A stretch of DNA of 9,233 bases, from positions 1 to 9,233 of the forward strand of contig JAFQLA010000310.1 of assembly GCA_017396725.1 (NCBI GenBank), in the 5' to 3' direction. Shown here piece after piece: positions 1 through 6,498 of the stretch. A program made the translations under genes and the position numbers. Source of the DNA: Oscillospiraceae bacterium (GTDB lineage Bacteria > Bacillota_A > Clostridia > Oscillospirales > Oscillospiraceae). Numbering within the stretch: the first letter of the stretch is position 1; every line of letters starts with the position of its first letter. The notes under the pieces are model-generated. The model had not been told where the DNA came from. It ran no database searches and saw nothing but the letters and a program-made list of their open reading frames with translations.

Positions 1-35
1 ACAAGATGATTTGATTAGTAGAATTTCGGCAGCAC
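1..35. other. AT-rich junction sequence upstream of truncated permease
   Basis: This stretch is about 37 percent GC, clearly lower than the gene that follows. In the permease frame it contains a TGA at 12-14, and none of the three forward frames gives the hydrophobic helix expected just before the conserved Gln-Val-Val segment of this permease family. The recognisable permease homology begins at about base 36. The sequence may be a foreign or rearranged junction, or an assembly artefact at a contig end; the window alone cannot separate these. Confidence 0.45.
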
Positions 36-716
36 TTGAAGGTAAAGCAAGTGGTGGTGGGCGCGGGTATCAATATGCTATGTACGGGTATGACAGGTTT
101 CCTCTACCGCCGCCTCTTCCGCGGGGAGGACGCCATCGTCAGCTCCATGACGGTATCCACCTTCCAGAACTACAACATCCCCCTCCTCAGCGACATTCCC
201 TTCCTTAACGAGCTTTTCTTCAAGCACACTTTCTTTACCTATTTCGCCTTCATCATGGTGGCGGTGACATGGGTCATCATCAAGAAGAGCTCCCTTGGCA
301 TCAAGATCATCTCCGTGGGTGAAAATCCCAGAGCGGCAGACAGTCTCGGCGTCAATGTCATCGGTCTGCGCTATGCCGCCACCCTCTATTCCGGCGTGAT
401 GTTCGGTATCGCAGGCGCGTACCTCAGCATCGTGCAGGGCGGTATCTTCACCGAGAACATGACCGCAGGCCGCGGCTTTATCGCCATGGCAGTGGTGGTT
501 CTGGGCAAGTGGCACCCCGGCGGCGCCTTCCTTGGCGCGCTGCTCTTCGGCGCTTCCAACGCGCTGCAGATGCTGCTGCAGAACTCCGGCAACAATACTC
601 TCGGCAACCTCATTCTGGGCATCCCCTACGCTGCCACCATCGTGGCCGTGATTCTGGTGAGCCGCTCCCGCACCGCGGCACCCAGCGCGCTGGGCACGCC
701 CTACATCAAATCTTAA
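36..716 (+). CDS. BMP-type (nucleoside-like) ABC transporter permease, 5'-truncated
   Basis: Inner-membrane permease subunit of an ABC importer of the branched-chain/BMP class (NupQ/YufQ-like), which takes up purine nucleosides in characterised relatives. About 226 residues are present; family members usually have about 305-320, so roughly the first 90 residues are missing. The TTG at 36 is not a credible start: it has no ribosome binding site and lies inside the conserved segment VKQVVVGAGIN. The cytoplasmic coupling loop GENPRAADSLGV (residues 95-106) and the motifs TAGRGFIAMAVVVLGKWHPGG (about 143-163) are typical of the family. Hydrophobic segments lie at about 64-82, 113-133, 147-172 and 190-208. 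The stop at 716 is 50 bases before the binding-protein gene, so both probably belong to one operon. An in-frame stop at 12-14 means the gene is interrupted or chimeric at its left edge. Confidence 0.85.
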   Translation: MKVKQVVVGAGINMLCTGMTGFLYRRLFRGEDAIVSSMTVSTFQNYNIPLLSDIPFLNELFFKHTFFTYFAFIMVAVTWVIIKKSSLGIKIISVGENPRAADSLGVNVIGLRYAATLYSGVMFGIAGAYLSIVQGGIFTENMTAGRGFIAMAVVVLGKWHPGGAFLGALLFGASNALQMLLQNSGNNTLGNLILGIPYAATIVAVILVSRSRTAAPSALGTPYIKS

Positions 717-750
717 GTTATAACGATCCTACGGATCTTTATAAAAATTG

Positions 751-757
751 AAAGGAG
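751..757 (+). promoter_or_regulatory. Strong ribosome binding site of the BMP lipoprotein gene
   Basis: AAAGGAG lies 9 bases before the ATG at 767. A small 5-bp stem (GATCC 725-729, GGATC 733-737) sits between the permease stop and this site. I see no good -10/-35 pair in the 50-bp gap, so the lipoprotein gene is probably translated from the operon mRNA. Confidence 0.75.
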
Positions 758-766
758 TTTTCCACT

Positions 767-1810
767 ATGAAAAAGCTTTTTGCACTCATTCTCGCACTCA
801 TCATGGTTCTCTCCCTCGTAGCCTGCGGCGGCGGCGCTGCAGACGGCGGTGAAGAAGACACCGGCGCTGCCGATACCGGTGATACCGGCGACGGCGAAGC
901 TCTCAAGATCGCAGTTCTGCTGCCCAGCTCTCCCACCGACGGCGGTTGGGGCCAGACCGGCGCTGAATCCTGCCAGTATGTAGCCGATACTCTGGGCGCT
1001 GAATGTGCCATCATCGAAGCTGCTACCGCAGACGTTATGAAGTCCGAAGCAGAAGCTCTGGCTGACGACGGCTACAAGATCATCTTCGGTCACGGCGGCC
1101 AGTATGCCGCTCCCTTCGCCGAAATCAGCGGTGACTATCCCGACACCTACTTCATCTCCATCGGCGGCAACATCATCACCGAAAACCAGTTCCCCCTGCA
1201 GTCCTGCTCCGAACAGTGTTCTTACATCCAGGGCGTTCTGGCTGCCAAGATCACTGAAAGCGGTATCGTTGGCGCCATCAACGGCGGCGACTATCCTTCC
1301 TACTCCAAGACCTGCATCGCTTTCGAAAAGGGCGTTAAGGACACCAATCCCGATGTTACCGTTCTCTACACCGTTATGAACTCCGACGCTGACCCCAATG
1401 AAGCTTATGAAGTTGCCAAGGCTCAGATCGCTGAAGGCGCTGACTTCATCCACACCAACGCTAACATGGCTGCCGCAGGCCTCGCCCGCGCTTGCCAGGA
1501 AGCCGGCATCAAGTGCTGCCTCGTTGGTACCGAAATGAGCGAATTCCCCGACTACGCTGACACCATGCTCTGCTCCATCCTGCTGCCCTCCGGCGCTGCC
1601 TGGCTGGCTGCCGCCAACATGTGCATCAGCGGCGAGACCCCCGATAGCGCCATCATGGCAGGCGTTAACGAAGACGCTGTTATCTGGGTTTGGAATGAAG
1701 CTCTGCAGGCTGAACTGCCCGCTGACGCTCAGAGTGTTTATGAAGACTGCATCGACGGCATTCTGGACGGCACCACCGACATCCCCTATGAATCCGACCT
1801 GTACGAATAA
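767..1810 (+). CDS. BMP-family ABC transporter substrate-binding lipoprotein
   Basis: Extracellular solute-binding lipoprotein of the BMP/PnrA family, which delivers its ligand (purine nucleosides in studied members) to the permease encoded just upstream. The 347-residue product starts with a lipoprotein signal peptide (MKKLFALILALIMVLS) and a lipobox LVAC at 17-20, so Cys20 should be lipidated. A Gly/Asp/Glu-rich linker (21-44) leads into the binding domain. Family features are DGGWGQTG (58-65), FGHGGQYAAPFAEI (107-120) followed by YPDTYFISIGGN, and the C-terminal VWNEAL stretch (308-313). ATG is supported by AAAGGAG nine bases upstream. The gene favours GCT, GTT and GAA codons far more than its neighbours, which fits high expression. 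Eleven cysteines besides Cys20 (69, 80, 147, 151, 183, 243, 250, 251, 269, 286, 328) are unusual for an exported protein. The ligand cannot be read from the sequence. Confidence 0.92.
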   Translation: MKKLFALILALIMVLSLVACGGGAADGGEEDTGAADTGDTGDGEALKIAVLLPSSPTDGGWGQTGAESCQYVADTLGAECAIIEAATADVMKSEAEALADDGYKIIFGHGGQYAAPFAEISGDYPDTYFISIGGNIITENQFPLQSCSEQCSYIQGVLAAKITESGIVGAINGGDYPSYSKTCIAFEKGVKDTNPDVTVLYTVMNSDADPNEAYEVAKAQIAEGADFIHTNANMAAAGLARACQEAGIKCCLVGTEMSEFPDYADTMLCSILLPSGAAWLAAANMCISGETPDSAIMAGVNEDAVIWVWNEALQAELPADAQSVYEDCIDGILDGTTDIPYESDLYE

Positions 1811-1820
1811 GCCCGAAAAA

Positions 1821-1863
1821 GCATAAAAAAAGAGAACCCCGAAGGGGTTCTCTTTTTTTATGC
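1821..1863. terminator. Long bidirectional intrinsic terminator (bmp / dfx)
   Basis: A perfect 20-bp inverted repeat with a GAA loop (1841-1843). The core AGAGAACCCC (1831-1840) pairs with GGGGTTCTCT (1844-1853) and is flanked by A-runs and T-runs ending in GCAT/ATGC. It can terminate the lipoprotein transcript on + and the desulfoferrodoxin transcript on -, whose genes converge here. Confidence 0.93.
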
Positions 1864-1872
1864 GTATAAGGA

Positions 1873-2247
1873 TTAAAGCTCGGTCATCCACAAGCCATGG
1901 AGGTTGCAGTAAGCATAGACTGCGATGGGCTTTTCGCCGCCCATGGCAAAGGAAACTTCAGGAGCTTCACCGGGCTTGAGACCCTTGCGGGCGCCGCCGC
2001 GCTCGGTCTGCACATAGACCCATTCGATATAGTGCTCTTCCACCATGGGATGAGCCGCGGAGCCGATGGCTACCTTTACGGTATCACCGTCCACAGTGAC
2101 TACGGGCAGGTGCTTTTCAGAGCTTGCCTCTACGGTATTGGGAACCAGCGCATCCATCTTCTGACCGCAGCACATCATGGGAACGCCTGCGTCATGCACC
2201 ATGCCGATGAGATTGCCGCAATGGCTGCAGCGATAAAACTTATTCAT
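1873..2247 (-). CDS. dfx: Desulfoferrodoxin (2Fe superoxide reductase)
   Basis: Cytoplasmic superoxide reductase, which reduces superoxide to hydrogen peroxide without making oxygen and so protects anaerobes during air exposure. The 124-residue length is normal for the two-iron class. The N-terminal desulforedoxin-like centre I has Cys7, Cys10, Cys26 and Cys27 (CSHC and CC). Centre II ligands are His46 (in EKH, 44-46, which carries the usual Glu and Lys), His66, His72, Cys114 and His117 (YCNLHG). All key residues are present. The ATG at 2247 has AAGGAG (2257-2262) nine bases upstream. It is a single-gene unit with its own promoter, diverging from the acyltransferase operon and sharing a terminator with the lipoprotein gene. 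The call is very secure. Confidence 0.96.
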   Translation of the reverse strand: MNKFYRCSHCGNLIGMVHDAGVPMMCCGQKMDALVPNTVEASSEKHLPVVTVDGDTVKVAIGSAAHPMVEEHYIEWVYVQTERGGARKGLKPGEAPEVSFAMGGEKPIAVYAYCNLHGLWMTEL

Positions 2248-2278
2248 ATTGCAAATCTCCTTATCATAAAATTCAAAT

Positions 2279-2294
2279 AAACGGCGAGCCGTTT
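2279..2294. promoter_or_regulatory. 16-bp inverted repeat in the dfx leader (possible operator)
   Basis: AAACGGC-GA-GCCGTTT is a perfect 7-2-7 inverted repeat between the predicted dfx transcription start (about 2297) and its ribosome binding site. A two-base centre suits a dimeric repressor site better than an RNA hairpin. No regulator gene is in the window, so the role is inferred from position only. Confidence 0.4.
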
Positions 2295-2303
2295 GTTTAG
2301 CTT

Positions 2304-2332
2304 ATTATACCATTCTTTTTCCCCGGGGGCAA
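2304..2332 (-). promoter_or_regulatory. Sigma-A-type promoter of dfx
   Basis: On the minus strand, -35 TTGCCC (2327-2332), a 17-base spacer, and -10 TATAAT (2304-2309) preceded by TGG, giving an extended -10. The predicted leader is about 50 bases long. Confidence 0.8.
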
Positions 2333-2361
2333 TTGTTTCGTTTGAGTTTATTTTCTTTGGG

Positions 2362-2367
2362 TATACT
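2362..2367 (+). promoter_or_regulatory. Possible -10 of the acyltransferase-PAP2 operon
   Basis: TATACT lies 32 bases before the TTG start. No convincing -35 is seen at the right distance. The -10 lies inside a 7-bp inverted repeat (GTTTGAG 2340-2346, CTCAAAC 2370-2376), which might be an operator or a hairpin. The same GGGTATACT string is the -10 region of the YczE-like gene. Confidence 0.45.
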
Positions 2368-2399
2368 CCCTCAAACAACATGGAAAAGGTGAATTTTTT

Positions 2400-3143
2400 T
2401 TGAAGACCCTCAGCTACATCCTCTACCGCGTCATCCGCTTTTTTGTGTGGCTCTTTTACCCCAAGATCGAAGTGGTGGGCGCGGAAAATCTCCCCGCAGA
2501 CGCCCCCTGCATCGCCGTGGGCAACCACGCCCAGATGAACGGCCCCATCGCCTGCGAGCTCTATTTCCCCGGCAAAAAGCGCATCTGGTGCGCGGGGGAA
2601 ATGATGAAATGGAAGGAAGTGCCCGCCTACGCTTTTTCTGACTTCTGGTCCCAAAAGCCCAAGTGGCAGCAGCCCTTCTTCCGTTTGCTCTCCTATCTTA
2701 TCACGCCCCTTTGCGTCTGCGTTTTCAACAATGCCTCCACCCTTCCCGTCTACCACGATAAGCGCTATCTCACCACGGTGCGGGCAACTCTCAAGCACAT
2801 GGCCGAGGGCGAGAGCATGGTCATCTTCCCCGAAAAGGACGAAAAGGCCAACCACATCCTCTACGCTTTTCAGGAGCGGTTCGTGGACATTGCGAAAATG
2901 CACCATAAAAAGACGGGACAAGCGGTAAAATTCGTCCCTTTTTACCTTGCGCCCAAGCTGAAAAAGTTGTATATTGGCCCTGCCGTGGACTTTGACCCCG
3001 AGGCCGAGAGCCGCGGTGAGCGGGAGCGCATCTGCCGCGCGCTCCACGAGACCATCACCCACATGGCGGTTTCTCTTCCCCGCCACACAGTGATCCCCTA
3101 CCGCAACATACCGAAAAAGGACTATCCCAAAAACCGCCCATGA
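2400..3143 (+). CDS. PlsC-like lysophospholipid acyltransferase family protein with altered motif I
   Basis: Probable membrane-associated acyltransferase of the PlsC/LPLAT fold, 247 residues. An N-terminal hydrophobic stretch (about 6-20) precedes VGNHAQMNG (40-48), the motif I position. There the His (43) is kept, but the residue five positions on, normally the catalytic Asp of HX4D, is Gly48. IFPEKDE (142-148) matches motif III and VPFYLAP (179-185) motif IV. Translation starts at TTG (2400-2402), supported by AAAAGGTG (2384-2391) eight bases upstream and by the protein matching from its first residues. Its last codon overlaps the PAP2 gene start (ATGA), so the two are translationally coupled and likely act on the same lipid pathway. 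The substrate is unknown. It could be a true acyltransferase with a shifted acid, or a relative with another reaction. Confidence 0.78.
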   Translation: MKTLSYILYRVIRFFVWLFYPKIEVVGAENLPADAPCIAVGNHAQMNGPIACELYFPGKKRIWCAGEMMKWKEVPAYAFSDFWSQKPKWQQPFFRLLSYLITPLCVCVFNNASTLPVYHDKRYLTTVRATLKHMAEGESMVIFPEKDEKANHILYAFQERFVDIAKMHHKKTGQAVKFVPFYLAPKLKKLYIGPAVDFDPEAESRGERERICRALHETITHMAVSLPRHTVIPYRNIPKKDYPKNRP

Positions 3144-3823
3144 AAACGCCAGTTGTTGATTACCGCGAATTTCGCCTGCGAAAACTGAATGACCCCCGCT
3201 TTTCCCACCTGAAGTATCTCTTTGGGTGGATCGGCTACTTTGCCCTCTACTTCCTCACGGAAAATCTCATCGCCCCGGAGCGCTGCGTCAGCGTCCACGC
3301 GCCGCTGGACGATCTCATCCCCTTTTGCGAGATCTTCGTGATCCCCTATGTGGGCTGGTACGCGCTGATCGTATTTTGCCTCATTTACTTCGCACTTTAT
3401 TCCCCCGAAAGCTTTAAAAAACTCATGACCTTCATTATCGTGACGCAGGTGACGGCCATGGCCATCTACATCGCCTTCCCCTCGCGGCAGGATCTGCGCC
3501 CCCTCTATTTTGAGCGGGAGAATATCCTCACGGCGATCATGGGCCTTATCTACCGCTTTGACACCAACACCGGCGTGTGCCCCTCGCTGCATGTGGCCTA
3601 TTCCCTTGGCATCGCCTCGGTGTGGCTGAAGTTTGACACCAAAAAGTGGGCAAAGGCCCTCGTCACCCTCTTCTGCCTTTGGGTGTGCATCAGCGTGGCC
3701 TTTGTCAAGCAGCACTCCGTCATCGATATTTACGCCGCCATCCCCCTTGGGATCCTGGCAGAAGCCATCACCTACGGCAAGGACTGGTGGCTGCCGCGGC
3801 TGAAGAAGCTCAAAAAAGCATAA
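3140..3823 (+). CDS. PAP2/AUR1-like membrane phosphatase family protein
   Basis: Integral membrane protein of the PAP2 superfamily, whose members hydrolyse or transfer phosphate or phospho-head-groups on lipid substrates. The 227 residues hold several hydrophobic segments (about 25-41, 60-87, 95-113, 148-163, 172-189, 195-211). Signature residues are CPSLHVAYS (147-155, with His151) and KQHSVID (190-196, with His192 as candidate nucleophile and Asp196). These resemble the motif 2 and motif 3 pattern of inositol-phosphorylceramide-synthase-like PAP2 proteins. The first motif is reduced to FPSRQDLRP (113-121) rather than the full KX6RP. The ATG overlaps the stop of the acyltransferase (ATGA). 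The pair suggests phospholipid or glycolipid synthesis or remodelling, but the substrate cannot be stated. Confidence 0.82.
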   Translation: MKTPVVDYREFRLRKLNDPRFSHLKYLFGWIGYFALYFLTENLIAPERCVSVHAPLDDLIPFCEIFVIPYVGWYALIVFCLIYFALYSPESFKKLMTFIIVTQVTAMAIYIAFPSRQDLRPLYFERENILTAIMGLIYRFDTNTGVCPSLHVAYSLGIASVWLKFDTKKWAKALVTLFCLWVCISVAFVKQHSVIDIYAAIPLGILAEAITYGKDWWLPRLKKLKKA

Positions 3824-3858
3824 AAAAGCTCTGCCTCGCGGCAGAGCTTTTTTTATGC
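3818..3858. terminator. Bidirectional intrinsic terminator (PAP2 / lysA)
   Basis: Stem GCTCTGCC (3828-3835), loop TCGC, GGCAGAGC (3840-3847), flanked by six A and seven T and by GCAT/ATGC ends. It overlaps the PAP2 stop codon (3821-3823) and ends four bases before the lysA stop, so it serves both convergent genes. Confidence 0.92.
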
Positions 3859-3861
3859 TTT

Positions 3862-5160
3862 TTAGATATCAAGGGCGGTGAGATCATCGAGGCTCTCACG
3901 CTTGACGGCCAGATAATCACGGCCTTCGCTGAGCATCACCACCGCGGGGCGGGCCACGCGGTTATAGTTGGAGGCCATGGAGTAGTTATAGGCGCCGGTG
4001 GTGCAAACGGCCACGGTATCGCCGCGGCGGGGCTTGGGCAGCTTCACATCGGGCTGCACCACATCGCCGGACTCGCAGCAGCGGCCCACCACATCGCAGG
4101 TAAAGTCGCACGCTTCATCCATGCGGTTGGCAAGATGCACGGTGTAGGCAGAGCCGTAGAGAGCGAAGCGGGGGTTATCGGTCATGCCGCCGTCCACGCT
4201 GACATAGTTCTTATAGCCCGTGATCTCCTTCACGGTGCCGGCCGTATAGAGGGTCATGCCCGCGTCGGCCACGATGCTGCGGCCGGGCTCCATCAAAACG
4301 GCGGGCATGGCGATGGCATACTTTTCGGCAAGAGCCTTCACCTTGGCGGCCACTTTTTCGATGTTGGCAGCGATATCCACATAGGGGTCACTCTCCACAT
4401 AGCGCACGCCGTAACCGCCGCCCAGGTTCAAAAGCTGCATTGTAAGGCCGTGCTTTTTCTCCATCTCCGCGGCGAAGGCCACCATGATCTCGGCCGCTTC
4501 CAAATAGACATCGCCCTCTTCATCAAAGACCTGAGAGCCCACATGGCAGTGGTAGCCCACAAGGTCGATGTGGGAAAGGTTCAGAGCCTGAGCAACCAAT
4601 TCTGCGGCCTGCCCCGTTTCAATGGCGGTGCCGAACTTGGAATCCACCTTGCCGGTGGCCACGGCATCGTAGGTATGGGGGTCGATACCGGGGGTGAGGC
4701 GGAGCATCACCTTCTGCTTTTTGCCCTTGGAGGCGGCAATTTCGTTGACGGCGAGAAGCTCAAACATACCGTCCGCCACGAAGTAGCCCACGCCGCAGTC
4801 CATGGCGTAAGCAATGTCGAAATCTGTCTTATTATTGCCGTGGAACACGGAGCGCTCCATGGGGAAGCCCGCTTTCATGGCGGTGTGGATCTCGCCGGAG
4901 GAGACCAGGTCCACAGCCATGCCTTCTTCGGCCATGATCTCATAAAGGCGCTTGAAGCAGCAGGCCTTGGAGGCATAGAGCGGGAAGCCGGCAGGGCCGA
5001 AGGAGGCCTTCATGGCGGTGAGATAGGTGCGGCAGTTTTCACGGATCTTATCCTCATCCATGAGGTAGAGGGGAGTGGCATACTTCTCCGCCAGCGCCAC
5101 GGTGTCATGGCCCGCGAAGGTGAGGTGCGCGCCGTTGGTGCCGATATTCTTACAGAGCAT
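3862..5160 (-). CDS. lysA: Diaminopimelate decarboxylase
   Basis: PLP-dependent decarboxylation of meso-diaminopimelate to L-lysine, the last step of lysine synthesis, in the cytoplasm. The 432-residue length is normal. The alanine-racemase-like barrel carries the PLP lysine in YASKA (Lys65), HVGSQ (206-210), the phosphate-binding GGGYG (247-251) and EPGRS (291-295). The C-terminal domain has the active-site CESGD (362-366) and TGAYNYSMASNYN (388-400) with the substrate-binding Tyr391. The ATG at 5160 gives a complete N-terminus. Its ribosome binding site is weak (GAAAGAGAG), which may lower its output relative to ddh. It lies 27 bases downstream of ddh with no promoter between, so the two form an operon drawing on the same metabolite. 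Confidence 0.96.
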   Translation of the reverse strand: MLCKNIGTNGAHLTFAGHDTVALAEKYATPLYLMDEDKIRENCRTYLTAMKASFGPAGFPLYASKACCFKRLYEIMAEEGMAVDLVSSGEIHTAMKAGFPMERSVFHGNNKTDFDIAYAMDCGVGYFVADGMFELLAVNEIAASKGKKQKVMLRLTPGIDPHTYDAVATGKVDSKFGTAIETGQAAELVAQALNLSHIDLVGYHCHVGSQVFDEEGDVYLEAAEIMVAFAAEMEKKHGLTMQLLNLGGGYGVRYVESDPYVDIAANIEKVAAKVKALAEKYAIAMPAVLMEPGRSIVADAGMTLYTAGTVKEITGYKNYVSVDGGMTDNPRFALYGSAYTVHLANRMDEACDFTCDVVGRCCESGDVVQPDVKLPKPRRGDTVAVCTTGAYNYSMASNYNRVARPAVVMLSEGRDYLAVKRESLDDLTALDI

Positions 5161-5187
5161 GTCGATTCTCTCTTTCGTAGGTATTTT

Positions 5188-6168
5188 TTAGAGGAGTTCC
5201 GCCACGAGCGCTTCACGGCTCTTGGGGGAAAGGTCAGCGGGGGCGATATCGAAAACGGTCTTGCAGCCCATGTCCCCCCGCTTTGCCATGCGGTCCACGG
5301 CGCGGCCGAAGGCCACGAGAGCGGCGCCGGTAAACTCGGGGTTGGAATCCAGCGTCAGCTTGAATTCTATGATCTGGCGGTGCTCGCCCTTGGGGCCGGT
5401 GCGGCCCGTGCGGATGACGCTGCCGCCGTGGGGCAGCTTATTGTGGTCGCGCTGCATCTCTTCCATGGAGATGAAGTGGACGGTGGTATCATAAGGCTCG
5501 AAGTAAGCGGGCATGGTGACGATCTCCCGCTCGATGCGCGCAAGATCGGCGCCCTCCTGTGCCACCACGAAGCATTCGCGCGTGTGCTTTTCGCGGGTGG
5601 TGAAATTGGGGAACTCGCCTGCGCGGACCTTTTCCATGGCGCTTTCCACGGGGACGGTATACTGTCTCGCGTCAACGACGCCCTCGATGCGGCGGATCGC
5701 GTCGCTATGGCCCTGAGAGACGCCGCGGCCCCAGAAGGTATAGTTGGCGCCGTCGGAAAGGATGCTCTCGGCATAGACGCGGTTGAGGGAGAACATGCCG
5801 GGGTCCCAGCCGCAGGAGATGAGGGCCACCTTGCCGCCCTTTTGGGCCGCTTCGTTTACGGCGGCGAAATGGGCGGGGATGCTGGAATGGTTATCGTAAG
5901 AATCCACCACATTGAAATGCTCAGCAAGGGCGGGGGTCATCTTGGGAAGATCCGTTGCGCTGCCGCCGCAGAGGAAGAGAACATCGATCTCATCCTTCCA
6001 TGCCATAATGTCCTTGTCGGAGACCACTTTGGCGGTGGGAGTGGTAAGGGTGAGGGACGCGGGATCGCGGCGGGTGAATACCGCAACGAGCTCTATGTCT
6101 CCCGTGCGGGCGATGGCGTCTTCCACGCCGCGGCCCAGATTACCGTAACCGAAAATTGCTGCTTTCAT
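5188..6168 (-). CDS. ddh: meso-Diaminopimelate D-dehydrogenase
   Basis: NADPH-dependent enzyme making meso-diaminopimelate in one step from tetrahydrodipicolinate and ammonia, bypassing the succinylase, acetylase and aminotransferase routes. 326 residues, normal for Ddh. The N-terminal Rossmann motif GYGNLGRG (7-14) is followed by FTRRDP (31-36), CGGSATDLPK (67-76), VDSYDNHSS and the active-site strings CGWDPGMFSLNR and WGRGVSQGHSDAIRR. ATG at 6168 is supported by AAAGGAG (6178-6184) nine bases upstream. As first gene of a ddh-lysA operon it supplies DAP both for the cell wall and for the lysine made by the next gene. The leader is only about 50 bases, too short for a lysine riboswitch. Confidence 0.96.
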   Translation of the reverse strand: MKAAIFGYGNLGRGVEDAIARTGDIELVAVFTRRDPASLTLTTPTAKVVSDKDIMAWKDEIDVLFLCGGSATDLPKMTPALAEHFNVVDSYDNHSSIPAHFAAVNEAAQKGGKVALISCGWDPGMFSLNRVYAESILSDGANYTFWGRGVSQGHSDAIRRIEGVVDARQYTVPVESAMEKVRAGEFPNFTTREKHTRECFVVAQEGADLARIEREIVTMPAYFEPYDTTVHFISMEEMQRDHNKLPHGGSVIRTGRTGPKGEHRQIIEFKLTLDSNPEFTGAALVAFGRAVDRMAKRGDMGCKTVFDIAPADLSPKSREALVAELL

Positions 6169-6198
6169 ACTGGTGCGCTCCTTTGCCTGAGAATGGAC

Positions 6199-6214
6199 GG
6201 GAAAAACTTTTCCC
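6199..6214. promoter_or_regulatory. 16-bp inverted repeat in the ddh leader
   Basis: GGGAAAA-AC-TTTTCCC, a perfect 7-2-7 inverted repeat between the predicted ddh transcription start (about 6220) and its ribosome binding site. Its layout matches the 7-2-7 repeat in the dfx leader, although the sequence differs. It is a possible operator. Confidence 0.38.
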
Positions 6215-6226
6215 CATGATAAGGTG

Positions 6227-6255
6227 ATTATAGCACTCCCCTATGCCCCGCGCAA
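6227..6255 (-). promoter_or_regulatory. Sigma-A-type promoter of ddh-lysA
   Basis: On the minus strand, -35 TTGCGC (6250-6255), a 17-base spacer, and extended -10 TGCTATAAT (hexamer at 6227-6232). Confidence 0.82.
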
Positions 6256-6269
6256 GAACGGCAAAAGAA

Positions 6270-6296
6270 AAAAGAGAAAGAAAATCTTTCTCTTTT
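6270..6296. terminator. A/T-rich hairpin between repeat cluster and ddh promoter
   Basis: AAAAGAGAAAG (6270-6280), loop AAAAT, CTTTCTCTTTT (6286-6296). The stem is weak because it is mostly A-T. Lying between the minus-strand membrane-protein unit and the ddh promoter, it could act as a weak terminator. It is less convincing than the three GC-cored terminators elsewhere in the window. Confidence 0.4.
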
Positions 6297-6310
6297 CGGG
6301 GCAAAATATG

Positions 6311-6380
6311 GTGATTTTTGCGTTGCCGTGTGTACATCGAGTGAGGATGGCGCAGAGTTGGGCCAAAAAGCCAAGTTCCC
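6311..6380. repeat. Partial copy (unit 1) of dispersed repeat
   Basis: Its right half (6333-6380) matches the end of unit 3 at 43 of 48 positions, including GGCCAAAAAGCCAAGT. The left half seems internally deleted: GATTTTTG (6313-6320) is kept, but the central part with AATCAAGGCAGACGA is missing. Confidence 0.75.
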
Positions 6381-6403
6381 GTGATTCTGCTCCCAAGTCG
6401 TGC

Positions 6404-6489
6404 GGACGCAGGATTTTTGGTCTGAATCAAGGCAGACGAACGAAGGTGTATCGGGTATACATCGAGTAAGGATAACGCAGAGTCAGGCC
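6404..6489. repeat. Full copy (unit 2) of 86-bp dispersed repeat
   Basis: Starts GGACGCAGGATTTTTGG and ends CGCAGAGTCAGGCC. It matches unit 3 at 82 of 86 positions. Its terminal arms GGTCTGA and TCAGGCC still pair with one G-T wobble, which suggests that structure is preserved. The copy starts 95 bases before unit 3, with a short unrelated linker (6490-6498). Confidence 0.85.
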
Positions 6490-6498
6490 GGCAACCAC

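Noticed and set aside
725..737. GATCC/GGATC hairpin between permease and lipoprotein genes
   Set aside because: Five base pairs without a T-run is too weak to call a terminator or processing site.
713..1891. 392-codon open frame on - across the lipoprotein gene
   Set aside because: It is antisense to a certain gene, runs through the bidirectional terminator and lacks a start signal; the composition is that of a mirrored frame.
2244..3086. 280-codon open frame on - across the acyltransferase gene
   Set aside because: It is antisense to a gene with recognisable motifs and overlaps the dfx start and promoter; no ribosome binding site.
3646..6219. 857-codon open frame on + across lysA and ddh
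   Set aside because: It lies opposite two certain genes in GC-rich DNA, is rich in His, Gly and Ala with no domain, and has no ribosome binding site. It is an antisense shadow.
6169..6230. Lysine riboswitch before ddh-lysA
   Set aside because: The leader is only about 50 bases, far too short for the lysine aptamer; only a simple inverted repeat is present.
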